In this document: piece after piece, positions 45,477-57,765 of the stretch
Layout: each line of letters begins with the position of its first letter
Numbering within the stretch: the first letter of the stretch is position 1
Assembly (NCBI RefSeq): GCF_945859705.1
Contig: NC_079137.1
Location: forward strand, 54,034,552-54,098,551
Source: Episyrphus balteatus
Taxonomy: Eukaryota > Arthropoda > Insecta > Diptera > Syrphidae
DNA length: 64,000 nucleotides
Reading direction: 5' to 3'
Position numbers and translations under genes: made by a program
Notes under the pieces: model-generated
Told to the model about the DNA's origin: nothing
Database searches by the model: none
Seen by the model: the letters and a program-made list of their open reading frames with translations, nothing else

Positions 45477-47299
45477 ATAATATATGTAAATGGCATAAAA
45501 AAGGGACCCTTACGAATTTTATTTAAATTGTTGTCTTTGCCATGGGAATGACGAATAAAATAATTCTATGATTGTGGGTTTTCAAATTTTGGCTTTTGAT
45601 TAACTTTTTGGAATAGCAAAACTTCTTAGTGTGTCATTTCAAAGTTATATTGAACAAATTGTTGTTATAATTATCTCGCCAAATGTTGGAAAGTTTGTTG
45701 ACACAAAATTATGTTCTTTGGTTTAAAAACAAATTATGATTCTACTTCAAAGGAGGCAGAACTCTCCTGCTCCGAAATGAAAATGAATTTATTGAATTCG
45801 AAAAAGCGTGAAATATGTATATTTTGAATTCTTGCAATCCCATTTTTTTCATTAATATTTTTTTACATTTTAAATAAATTAATCTTGCAAAATTCCATTA
45901 AATTTCAATGAAAACGATAAGAATGTCCTTTACCTGCCTTTAAACAAAAGAATTCAATAAAAAAAAAAAAACAAAAATATATATTTTATTTTGGTGTTAG
46001 AAAATGAAATAAGCACAAAAACAAGAGAAAATCAAAACAAGAAAAAAACCAGAGTTGAGAAATTTTGTTTATGTACCTACTACCACCACCTACTACACTG
46101 TTGTGGGGTGAAAACAAATCGACGAAAATACTTTACAAAGATGCCATTAATTTCCACCTTCTTCGGTGGTATTACAGAAAAGTTAAAGAAGACGACAAAG
46201 AAGACAACAACAGCAGCAACCCCTCAAAAATATTATTTTGCCACAAACTTTTTAAAAACAAAACAACAATTTTTTTGTTTTAATTTTATTTTTGTTTGTT
46301 TACTTTTTCATTTTTCGCCAATGAACGAAGGATTTTTAAAAGTACGTTTATATACGACTGGATTTGGTTGTTCTTGTTCTTCTTTTTTATTTATCCGATG
46401 CAATATAAAAGGAACGAGGACGAGAATGCTCCTGGTTTAATGGATTCCGTATAGAATTATATATTTGGCCTTTTGTTTCTTCGAGCACAAAAACCACCTA
46501 CTTCATACCAACCGGTTGTTTGGTTAGTAAGAAGCTTTTTAAGAGAATTTTACACAAAAATAATTAAAAGTTTTTGTTTTTTGGTCCACCAACGATGACT
46601 ACGATTTCAAAGAGGACTTTCCATCACATTCTACGATGACGACGGACGGGAAAAAGACAGCTCAAAACCGAGATTGATAAGCACGAGTTCAAAGTATAAA
46701 GTCAAACTTTAGATATTTTTTAAAAGACCAAACTTTGACTTGACTATGCTTTGGCTATTGAACACAAAGTTCGTCATATTAAAAAGAACAAAGTCTTATT
46801 GTTTTTTTTATTAAATACCTTTTTTTTCCAGCTTAGAGTGAAACAAACCAGCTTTTTGGGTGAGCATTTTGTTGATGGAAAAAAACATTTGTGTGTGTTT
46901 TAAAGGGAAGCTTTCAGATTCAAATGCAGCCACTTTTTCGAACTTAAATAAAAACTAATTTCACTATAAGAACCACCACAAAAACCACCAAGTTAATTAG
47001 TTGGATTTTTCGGCAAATGGTCTTCAAACAAACAAAGGAAGAAACCCAAATTTAAAAACTAAAGGAGTACGGTTTTCAGGATTGAAAAAAAAGAAAACAA
47101 AATACAGAAAGTTCAGCTTAAGGTATTTGCACTCCAACGGAGATCACTAAGACTTTGTATGGCAAACTTAAATCCAACACACTTTGAGGGGATATCCTTA
47201 TGGCACTGGAAGAAAAAAAAAAAAAATAGAGCAGAATTGCCAAATAACATGCTTTTAAAAATTTAATTATATTTAAAAAATAGATAAAAAAAGAGGTTA
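45477..47299. other. AT-rich sequence, no gene recognised
   Basis: A 149-codon plus frame (45991-46440) is low complexity (Lys/Thr runs, then Phe/Cys) and shows no motif. I do not consider it a gene. Confidence 0.4.
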
Positions 47300-48997
47300 G
47301 CCATTTTTAAATTTTAAAAATGCTCAAAAAGTATTAAAATAATTTATTAAAAACAATTATTTCTTATGAATAAAAGTGAAAAAATCATTTCCATCACCCA
47401 AAAATTTATATTTTTGATATAACAACCTATAATAAATTTTATACCACCTGAAAGCTTATTGCTTCAGCTCAAAATATATATATGAATTATCTCTGCAAAA
47501 AGAGCTAGAATTTTTTGAACTCGATCAATTATCATCAAAAAAAAGGAAAAAAACATATAGGTAATTTTATGTTCTCACGCTATTGAATCAATTTTTTTGT
47601 TTACAACCTATAAAAAATCTTATATCATGTAAAAGCTTATAATTTCACCTTTTATATGACGTTTCAATCTTATTTCTGCGATGCCTAGAAAAAAAGTTAG
47701 AATTTTTTAAGGCCAACCATGTCGAAATTCAAAACTGAGATTACGGTACTTCCCACACTGGTGGCTGGTCATGGGCATGAATTTTCATATATCAAATGAA
47801 AGATAATATCATCAGGATGCTTAATAAAGTTAAATCAAATTTGTATCTGCTCTAGATCAAAAGATATTATCTGTTGAAAAATAGTACTGAAGTTTGTGAA
47901 ATTTGGCACAGATATAGTCCTGTCTATTATCTATCTACACTGTAAATTTCATTTCACTCATTTATCTGTTGAAGAAAAAAAGATAAAAATAAAAAACGGT
48001 TAAAAACGGTCAAAAAACTTGGGACAAAAAAACTTGTATTTCCCCTTATTCGGTCAAAAATTTATTTTAAAATACCACATATGTATATGCGCACACTTAT
48101 AGACTACATGTTCTATAAGTTTGAGATTTTTTGAACGCTACGAAAAATTTAAAAAAATAAAAACTCACCCAAAAACATCCCAAAATAAGTAGGTGTTTTT
48201 TAAGAATTCATATTTCAAAACGCAGAGACTTAAAAAAAAATTAGTTTGTGCTGTTAGTTCCGTGAAGCTTTTATAGAGGGCTCTAGTTTCTTTAAGTTTT
48301 TCGATGAGTACATGCCTCCATTTTATTTTCATTAGATGGCTGTCATCAACAAGAGTGTTTATTTACAGCTTCGGAACCAGACTCGCACTGAAAAACGAAG
48401 GCAGCGACCCCTATCCATGCATAATGGCGTTACAATGTATTAGTTATAGGAACAAGCACTCCATTATTATATCCTCTAAGATTAGACCCCTAATTTTTTT
48501 TTTATTATCTTTCGATTGACGTTTTTCAAATTGTCAAAAAAAAAATTCCCCTACCTATAATAACTACTTCGTCAAAGCTCTACTTCATGTTTTAGTTTTA
48601 GAAAACCATTTATTACTTGGTTTTGAAATTTTTCAGAATTTGTTTGATACCATTGTCAGTCTTGCAATAAATTTATCTATCGATTAAAAAAAATTCAACT
48701 CTTTACATAGTCGCGTTTAGGAAATAGCCAATTTTTTGCAATTTTGTGTTACCCCTATTTACCCTATTAAAAGATAGAATTTTTTAAAATCCTTCAAACG
48801 TATTCAACTTAAAGGTATTATCTTTCAAACAAGCTATTGAAGATTTTTGTATCTCTAATAGCTAGTTTATTTTTAATTTTTAATTGAAATTTTTGCCTCA
48901 CTGCGAAAGTTCGAGAGTGGAACGGGAGAAAATGGCGTCACTTTTTTGTGGTGGCTTCCATGGTTCATCGATTTATAAGACGTTATCACGTCAAAAA
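47300..48997 (+). mobile_element. Poly(A) 'GACGT' retroposon, copy C, with a 240-bp insert
   Basis: Matches 20815-22346 along its length. It ends with the hairpin region (CACTGCGAAAGTTCGAG), GACGTTATCACGTC and A9. An unrelated 48243-48482 block interrupts it near TTAGACCCC. One 64-codon frame over the 3' end is incidental. Confidence 0.75.
48243..48482 (-). mobile_element. Unidentified 240-bp insert in retroposon copy C
   Basis: Balanced base composition unlike its host. On the minus strand it has blocks GGGGTCGCTGCCTTCG and AAAATGGAGGCATG. The sister copies run straight from the AAAAA-TCCGTAT region to AGACCCC without it. TTAG on both sides may be a short TSD. Origin unknown. Confidence 0.5.
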
Positions 48998-51900
48998 AAA
49001 ATTTTGGTATTTGAGAAAATCGTTTTCTCGATTTCTGATTTGCCAAGAAATGATTTTAACGAATTTAAGAACCTGTAAGAATTTGTTTAAGTGGCTTTTT
49101 TTTTTTAAGTTTGGCTGAACAAAATTTTCGAAAAAATAATTTTGATAAAAAAAAGTTTTTTATCGTTATTTTTTTTTTAAGTTTGTTACCTCATAACTTT
49201 GGACTGAGTGAACCAATTTTGATAATTCTTTTTGTATTTGGCTGGTGCCTGCAGTGTGGTCTCATTTAAATTTCGTCCAGTTTTGGTTTTAACATCTATT
49301 AGAAAAAAAAAAAACAGTTTCGGTCCATGGAAGTCGGCTTTGTTTTTTTGATAAAAATGATTATTATTTATGTCTATTAATATTTTCTTTTATGGCCTAC
49401 CAATATTGAATTTGAAAAATTGAATGGCATACTTCACTTTGTCAAAATTAATAAAAAAAATTTGTTTTTAGTTTTAAAATCAAATTTTGTATATTTATTC
49501 AAATTCTTTAAAAAGATTTTTAAGAGCATGCATACTTAAGAAATTATTAAAAAAAAACTTAAATTTTCTAAATTAAATCGAATTACTATAATTACCTAAG
49601 GATTTGGATCTTATTTATTAAGTTAGTAGATGTTTTGTTCTTTAAAAATACCTTTTGAAGTTTAATGCTTGTTGATCACATCGTTCATGTTGAAACCTTC
49701 TATTTTCTTAAGCAATATAATTAGAATTACAGAGCGTCAATCCTTTGCCGCTTCCTTAAAGCCTTATACAATACATATAAGATTTTTGTCAAAGTAAAAG
49801 AAAAGCCATTTGAGACCTGTCATGTAGATATTTCAAAATATCCTAACAACAATTCCTGCAAGGCTGAAAATTTTCTCAAAAGTTCAACCCATAATTATTT
49901 TCTTTAAAGACCTCAAAAGACAGTCTCAATTGAATACAAAAAAAATCAACATATTTTCTTCAATCTTTTCTATGGTTCTTAATGCAATAAAGAAATGTGT
50001 ACAATGTACTTGTACATATACCTTTTTGACCTAAAAAAATAAAAAACATTGATAAGAGCTCATCATCTCTACTAGCTGTGTTTGTGTAGATATTTCATTC
50101 AATTGCGAACCCCATTTTATAAAAAAAAAATCTCAACTTTCTTACTTAACAACACCTCAAGTGCAGAAACCTGCAAATAATAATATAGAGGAAAATATGA
50201 GTACAAAAAAGGAATTCTTTCTTGTTTTTTTTTTTTTTTTTATTATTATTTTTTAATGACAAATTTCTGAATACATGGTTAATAAAAGGCTAAAGCAGAA
50301 AGAAAGTTACTTCCAAAGGACAAAAATGAACCCTAGGGCATTTTACTGTCAAAGAGATGTATAAGCTGTAATGAAATGAATGATGGTATCTTGTAAAATT
50401 GAATGTTCAAGTAAATATAAAGGGGAAGTCCGGTTTAAAAAAAAAAAACAAAGTTATCGCATAAGGAAAGGTTGTACTTTTGAGGTTACTTACACTTTCA
50501 GCTTTTATGCTGGTGTTACAATCACCTGCATTCAAAAAGATAGGGGGTCTGTGTTGTTTGTTTTCCTTCGAGTTAAAGAATACAAAGGTTTAAGTGGTTG
50601 GAATGATATTTTTTTTACAAATCGCAAAATTTGTAAGAAGCAATTTTATGCACGTCAAACGATACAGAGAAGAATTTTGCCCTAAAATGGAGTCAAGACA
50701 TTCTTTTGACACATATCTCAAGAATGCCATCTTGAAAAAAGGCCCTTCTATACAACTCAACACCCTTAGGGAAAATTAAGACGTTTGGGGCTGTTATTTT
50801 CAAGAGTGTTAAAGTTTTCGTCAAATCGGGAAAATAGCTCACACAGACTTGGACTATATTTTCATTTCTTATTTTCCGTCAAAGATATTATTTGATTATA
50901 TAAAAAACAATCTTCTTCTCACAAAAAACAAAATCAACGAATGCCAAATTCAAGTCAAATACTAACTACCTTAATTTTTGTAAGAAACAAAAATAAACTG
51001 AACGAAGAAGTAGGTACGCCAACAACATTTAAATTTTTAACGAAGTTGTTACTCGTTAATCATTCAAGTGTTTACCTTAACAAAAAAAAAGTAAGTAGGT
51101 GAGAAAAGACTATATGTCTACACCTTCTTTTTCTTGATTATTATTTGTGATTTTAGCACTTTTACCCATTCTGGGGGGATTTGATATACCTCATTTATAA
51201 TTGATAAAGAAGTTTAGGCTGAAAACCGTTTAAATAAGGGCGAACACGAACACAAAATAGAAACTCCTCACTAACTTTGCAAGATAATTTTTGCATATTA
51301 AATAAAGGTGTCTCGTCAACTTTATCTTGGGGGAGTTAAGTGTCCCATAGGTCTTGTATAGATTAGTTTATTATAATTGTAATATCTCCTTAGATTTATG
51401 TCAGGACACAGAGATTCATGTATTTCTTCTATTATTACTACCTATATACTTTTGAAAATTGTCTGGATAAGCTTTTCTAGGTTTTTATATATGGCAAATC
51501 AAAAAAAAAAAATCAATGATTTTTACACTTGAAAAAATATTTGTATGTCGTGGTTTTTAAGGTGAAATGTCAACTTAAGCTTCTTTACAGGAATGTTATA
51601 CGGACTACATTCAATTAAGTAAAAATTCTAAGTCAAAAAAATAACATGTAGAGCGCAATGCAAACACCAGTGGATTTAATTGTTCTTAATTATAAATTTA
51701 AAAAAAGGGTCACTGTGGTGTATGCGTACTTTTTTGTGGTGAATTAAAACTAATTCTTCTATAATTTTTAAACTAAGCGTAGGATAGCGAAAATAAAAAT
51801 TGGGCTAACCTAAGCTTATCTTGGGTAAACAACTAACGATTTTATCAAAGGAAAAAAAAAAAATCACTATTTTTTCGGTTTCTGATATGAAAAAAGTTTT

Positions 51901-52149
51901 TTGTTGTATATTTTGAAAAATAGTGAAAAAAAGGTGGGATATCCAGGGCTTACGTTGGCCATCGAACCACAGTGCAAAACCAACAATTTTTACACTGAAT
52001 GAAAAAAAATTATTTTTTTTGTGACTTTTTGAGGTGAAAAAAAAGTGGGATAGCGAAAAAAATCTTGGGCTATTCTGGGCTAACCTTGGACATTTGGGGG
52101 TGCCAACTTCACATAGCCGTTTTTAGGGCTACCTTTCTTCTAACTTTGT
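48998..52149. other. AT-rich intergenic sequence, no gene seen
   Basis: Includes poly-T near 50230 and 50250. A plus frame at 50380-50685 lacks motifs. About 51780-52110 repeats GGGCTAACCT(A/T) and GGGCTA phrases with 'GTGGGATA', possibly debris of one repeat. Confidence 0.35.
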
Positions 52150-52520
52150 TATATTTACTATTTACTGCAACTTAAAATATTTTGCATCCTAGTAAAAATT
52201 TTTTTCAATGACAAAAAAAAAATCAATGCAAATGTAATGAACACATTTTGCATTCATTTTTTTTTCCAATGCAAAATATTTTTATTAGCAATAAAAATAT
52301 TTTATTTTTTTTTTCATTAGCGATAACATTCTTTTATAATGCAAAATATCTTGAGTTGCAATAAATTTATTTTTTTCCAACGCAAATATTTTGTTGTTGC
52401 AATAAAAATTTTTTTTTAATGAAAATATTTTTCAGTTGCAATAAATATTTTTTTATGCAATTTTTTTTGTGTGCAATTTTTTTTTTTATTTGCAATAAAA
52501 ATTTTATTTTAAATTTCTAA
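52150..52520 (+). repeat. Degenerate A/T-rich tandem repeat (TGCAATAAAAAT-type)
   Basis: About eight imperfect units of 35-55 bp contain TTGCAATAAA, T-runs and AATGCAAAATATTTTG. Unit boundaries drift. Confidence 0.65.
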
Positions 52521-53740
52521 TGGAAAACAAATGCACTAAAAATTAAATAATTTTTTACAACGTTGTTGGGAGTCCTTTTTTTTTCTTATGTTTTTCTGAT
52601 GCAATTTTCTTTATAGGCATTAAATTCCAGGCAAATTGATTGCTTGCCTCTAAGAAACTTAACAGTAAGTTAACAGTTTCTGTTTTATTTCAGCTAAACC
52701 ATAACATCGTAGGTAAGTATAGGTATTTCCTTGTTGTTGTAATTTATTACAGTTACATCGAATGATGAATAAGAAATTGCAAGGGATGATAAAAATAATA
52801 ATACCGGTTAAAATAATTTAAAGAGAAAATAATAACAACAAAATACATAGGAACAAAATAAATTGGAACGAAGGAAATCTGAATCTCAAATTCAAAGATG
52901 AGTTTATAAGAAAAAACAAATGAAAATGACATTTCAATTTAACACTTTATGAGGAACAGTTAATCTCTTAATAACATAACCATTTAAAGAGAGAGAGGTA
53001 ATTTTAAAGAGAAATTGCATATACCTATTTCCCATAGGAACAAAATTGAATATTTAAACATAAATTGCGGTCCAATTGAATTTAATGGAAAATAAAATTG
53101 AAAGAAAAAAAAAGGAAGTAAAGCCGAAAGAAAAACAAAAAACAACAAAAAGATGGCCATCTTTGATAAGAGACATTTACTGGTTGTTGTAATTATATGA
53201 GTCTGTGTGCATACTCTTCAAATATACATACTTAATAATGTAGGTAATTGTAGGTAAAATGTTGTTTAGTTGCTTTTTGCTTGCTATGTGACCTTTTAAC
53301 CAAATAGCGATTAGGTCAAAATGTCAGTCATGTTTTTTTTTTGTGTGTTGAGTTGATGTATCTTTTTTGTTTAATCAAAGAAAAATTTAAAAAACCGTTA
53401 TCAGTTTGTTGGTTATACCGAAAAGTTAGTAAATAAATAAATCATAATTTAGAGTGGGAAAGTCGGTAAAGATAATTAAAGTCCTATCTAAAAGTTAATA
53501 TTGATATTGCATTTAGATAATTTCAATTTTTGCAAATTGTTTTTAAAAAATGTATCTAGAATCTAGGTAATGGGATGTAAATAATAATAAAAACATTTTT
53601 AATTACTGTTCTAGAGGTATTTCTGCCTACTTGTAGAGAGAAGATATCAATAGCTTTTAGGAAAGCCATTAAATAACAATCCATTGATAACATATTAATG
53701 GATCAGAAATAGAAAATTATATGGATAGGTAAGTACCAAT
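52521..53740. other. AT-rich sequence, no gene seen
   Basis: Mostly A-rich simple sequence. No terminal repeats noticed. Confidence 0.4.
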
Positions 53741-53981
53741 TGGAACGCGGACGTTTCCCCAGCAGAGTTCATCATCATCATCATCATGAGCATCATCAAC
53801 ATCAGATGGTTGGTTTCCATTAGCAGCATCAACAACATTGTTTTGGTTCGTGCGGACGGACGACTCTCGTCTCGAATCTCGTTCCTATTCTTTCTGTGTG
53901 ATCATGATTGTGCCAAATAAAATAAACACAAGAGTCAGTCAGAGAGCCTCAGCACTCAACAATATTAAGTCAGCAAGCCGC
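53741..53981 (+). other. GC-richer island, possible host promoter or untranslated exon
   Basis: Contains ATCATCATCATCATCATGAG, GACGGACGACTCTCGTCTCG and GAGTCAGTCAGAG (TCAGTC, Inr-like). An open frame begins at 53838 but continues into the transposon, so it is not credible as it stands. It differs in composition from its surroundings. Confidence 0.25.
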
Positions 53982-53986
53982 GTCGT

Positions 53987-55389
53987 CGCACAGTGGGGCA
54001 GAATAGGTCGATTTGTGATATTAATTACTTCTACTAATAATAAGACATTTTTTGTCACTTTTATTTGGTTTTTTAACCAAAGTTAGCAGTCTTCTTGAAA
54101 TTTATGAACTTTTTTCCATTAAAATATTAGTTTTTCTCCAGGAAATTCTGTAAGGGGACAAAATATTAATAAATTTGAAAAAAACTATATTTTTGAATTA
54201 TGTTTTTTTGTATAAAAAGTGAACTTTATTTTAAGAAATAGTTCTTTAGTTTGATTTAAGAAACAAATTGTATGGGAAGAGGGCTGTATTATCCTTCGTT
54301 CCGGTTGGAGGGGAAATTTTCTGAAAATTTAACCTTAATTAAAAAAAAAAAAAAAAAATACATAAAATCAAAAAAAAAAAGACCTAGAATACTGTGCAAT
54401 ATCTTTCTTGAAAGCTTATTTTGCATTCTTTCAAATGTTCTTCGATTTAAGTAGTTTTCGCCTATACTTTTTGTGAAATAAAATTTCAAAGTCAAAACTT
54501 TGAAACAAATTGTCATTTGATGTTCAAGTTATTTTTCTTTTTAAATTTGCTTTGTAAGGTGGGACTTTTTTTTTTTTTAAAACTTTATAGTCGCATCAAT
54601 TTTAATTGTAAAAAAATTAATAATAAATTAAATTAAAAAATATTTTAATAAAAAAAAAAGTAAAAAACAAAAGCACTAACTTTATATAACAAATCACCCT
54701 GTTTCACGAAACTTCTTATAATAAAAGAAAAAAAAAAAACAACTTTTAAAAAGAAAAAAAACATTGTTTATAAGTAATCAGTGCATTATTGTCAAAAAAG
54801 AATGATTTTGTAATTTATTTTAATAAAAACAAAAAAGAACTTTTTTTAAAAAAACAGTTTTTCGAAGTTCAAAATTTCATTAAAAATATTTTAGGCAAAT
54901 ATTTAGCAAAAGTGCTTATAGAGTAATTACTTATCATGCTTTCTCCATTTTTAGACTTGCTAAATATTTGCCTCAACAGAAGATTTTGAGAAAAAACTTT
55001 AAGATGCGTTTCAAAAAATTCATTATTTTCTCATTCAATTTTTAAATATAAGAAATTTTTTTAAAAATTTTTTTTTCAGAAGAATAGTAATTTACATATT
55101 TTTATCTATGCGAAAAATTTGTATTTTATTTTTTTTCTCAAGTAATTTTGAGTTTAAACAAACAAAAAACAAAAGAACACCTTTTTTATTACTTATTAAA
55201 AACTGAATTTTTTCTCTACAACTCTCAACTTCAACCGTATGAATAAACAAAAATCAAAGACTTTGGACAAAACAAATCTGCTCTTATTAATTTTACTGTT
55301 AAGTTTAGAACTTCTGATCTTTTTTCCCATAGCTTTAGTTTAAAAAATAACCTTTATATCACCACACTATATGGGGCTGTCCCACTGTG
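53987..55389. mobile_element. Possible Transib-type non-autonomous transposon, 1.4 kb
   Basis: The left end CACAGTGGGGCAG and the right end (complemented) CACAGTGGGACAG match at 12 of 13. Flanking pentamers are CGTCG (53982-53986) and CGTTG (55390-55394). Transib elements start CACWATG-like and duplicate 5-bp GC-rich sites. No transposase remains; the interior is A/T runs. hAT is an alternative, but an 8-bp duplication does not fit here. Confidence 0.6.
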
Positions 55390-56548
55390 CGTTGGTCAAC
55401 CGCATGTGTAAGTTAAAATTACTCAGAAAGTATCTTTATTATATAGTATTCCCTCCTATGGAAATGAAAGAACATACCTCTACAAGTTATACAAGAGGAA
55501 TTACCATAATTTAGTAAATGCGAGTAGTTTTTGTTTGAAAATCATTCAAAAAAAAGAAGATACAATCGTCTTCTTCAATTTTGAATATTTTTTATTTTTG
55601 TTGCTTTTCTGTACTTTTTGTACGTTAAAAATGGAATTTAGGTTGCATATGAAAAAAATTTGAAGTGGAGGGAAATTAAGTATTTTTTTAGTTAGATTGT
55701 CGTGAGCGTGTGGATGACAAATTGTTTGTCGTTCTCACATCCAGTAGCAATTTGAGTTGCAAAATAAATACAAGAAAAAAAAATATTATTAATTAATGTG
55801 AGCAATTAAGAGAATTGCGTGATAGTTGGATTAATATAATTATTTCTTCTAAAAAAATCGAATGAATTTAACCTTAAGGCTTTTAGTTTGATTTGTTATT
55901 TTGTTTAAACACATTTGTTCTTTATATTCAAATTAGTCATATCTTCAATTAGTTTTAGGAATAACACTTCAAGCATTGAAGTTGGATATATACTCTTTTT
56001 TAGCGGATCTTTTTAAACGACTCGACTCGTCTACATACCTACCTATTAATTATATTGATGTTTTGTTAAAGAAAATATAGATGTTTCATCATATAATTCA
56101 ATGTTTTCTGAAAAGGTTATCCAAACAAACACTTTCTAATTAAAATTTTGGATTTTTTTTTTTTTTTTTCAAATGAAAAGTGAAATAAGGGACATTTAAA
56201 AAAAATTAATAGCAATTCACAATTCTTATAAATTATTATGAATTGACATCCAAAAGAAATAAAATGCAAGACTGGGTCGCACGTTTAAAGTTTTGATAAA
56301 TAAAAAAAAAAAACAATTTTATTTTATTATTAATTATTATTATTATTAAGAAATGTAAAAAAGCATTCAATTTTTTCCACTTAATTTCTTGTATAACAAA
56401 AAATGTTTTGGAATTTTGTTTTTTCAAAAATTGTAGAAACGGTTTTTTTGTAGATAAATATCTTTTTTTTCATACAAAATTTAATAAAGTTTTTCAAAAA
56501 ATGAAAAATGCTTTTATGAATAAATAATTGTTTAACATAAATCATATA
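55390..56548. other. AT-rich sequence with a family 2 5' fragment
   Basis: About 56265-56330 resembles the start of family 2 (GACTGGGTCGCACG). No gene seen. Confidence 0.35.
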
Positions 56549-57035
56549 CAGTAAAACCCGGATAAGTACCTCACCTTAAATGCCCCATTTTGATAGGCAC
56601 TAAAGCGGGTAAGGTACTTACAAGAACCCGCTTAAGTGCTCATAGGCAGTTATCTCTTTATTTATTTAATATTAAAAAAAAAAAACATGTTTGATTACTA
56701 AAAACATAATCTTCACAAAACAAAATTACTTTGAATGTTTAAAATAGCTAACTAACTAATTTCTACCTATGGTAGAATTTTAAAGCGGTTTAGGAAACGA
56801 AGTTTTTCTTACAGTTCAAATTTGTTTCAAATGTGTACTTAAAAGAATTTTTTGCAAGTAAATTCAATTATAAAATTTGAAAAGCCAGGCAATTAAGCGG
56901 GGAAGGTAGTTAAGCGAAAGGTACTTAAAAGATCTATTTTATTTGAAAAAATGCTTAAAATTTTGGTTCTAAGAAAACAAAGGTACTTATGCGGGTTAGG
57001 CACTTAAGCGAGAGGCACTTATCCGGGTTTTACTG
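56549..57035. mobile_element. pogo/Tigger-like MITE, CAGTAAAACCCGGATAAGT termini, 487 bp
   Basis: The ends CAGTAAAACCCGGATAAGT and its complement are 19 of 19 identical, flanked by TA (56547-56548 and 57036-57037). The motif (G)TACTTAAGCGGG and its complement recur at least six times through both ends, as subterminal repeats. TA target and CAGT...A(C)CC...AAG(T/C) ends are typical of Tc1/mariner, pogo/Tigger branch. No ORF. Confidence 0.88.
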
Positions 57036-57765
57036 TAATAAAACGGCAAACATTTATTTTGTGGTACAAAATACGCGGCCCACAAAAACCGAAGGGGCGT
57101 AAATTATATACCGAACGATAGGAAATTTTATCTAGATGTGCAGAATGTATACTTTGTTTATTTTTTTTTACCGAAATAGATAAAAAAAATAAATTAAAAT
57201 TGAGGAAAAAAACAAAAAAAAAAAATGTGCTGAACCACGCCCTCTCCCTTCGAAGACATTCTCGAATTTCGAATAAAATTAAGTGTTGCATATTCTTAGT
57301 AGTAAATAAAGTGATTTATATAGTGTGCTTATTTGAGCATAAATAAGAGTTACAATTGGCACTCGAATTTTGAGTGCGGGGTCGGCTAGTAAAAATAAAT
57401 TTTCAAAAAAATTTATCAATTTGTTTTCAAAAAATTTATTTTTTTTAAGAGATCCAAAAACAAATTTTTCGAAAATTTTTCTTAATTTTAACATTGAAGC
57501 TACAAAGATGTTTTTTTAACAAAATTTTTCGTCGTAATCGGTTAGACAGGTATAAAAATTGAAATAAACAATGACCAAAAAAATAAAATCCTGAAAAAAA
57601 AGATACAAAATACAAGATTTTTACAAATCTTATATTATTTTATATAATTTTTCGGGATCCGGTTTTTGTTTTCTGGATTGTGGGCTTTCGAGATTTTTAA
57701 TTTGTTGGATTTCGGATTTAATAGATCTTTGATTTTGCGGATTTTAGATTTTCGGAATTTTTACC
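57036..57765. repeat. Mosaic of repeat fragments
   Basis: 57240-57389 ends in a GGGGTCGGCTAGT terminus (minus orientation of the 33752 type). 57400-57560 is a family 2 fragment. About 57655-57765 has TTTTCGGGATCCGG and GGATTTCGGATT phrases like the complement of the 30.0-30.6 kb minisatellite. Confidence 0.5.

Noticed and set aside
45991..46440. 149-codon plus frame
   Set aside because: Low-complexity Lys/Thr and Phe/Cys composition in A/T-rich sequence, no motif and no support for a start.
50380..50685. 101-codon plus frame
   Set aside because: Includes poly-Lys from an A-run, no motif, no flanking gene signals.
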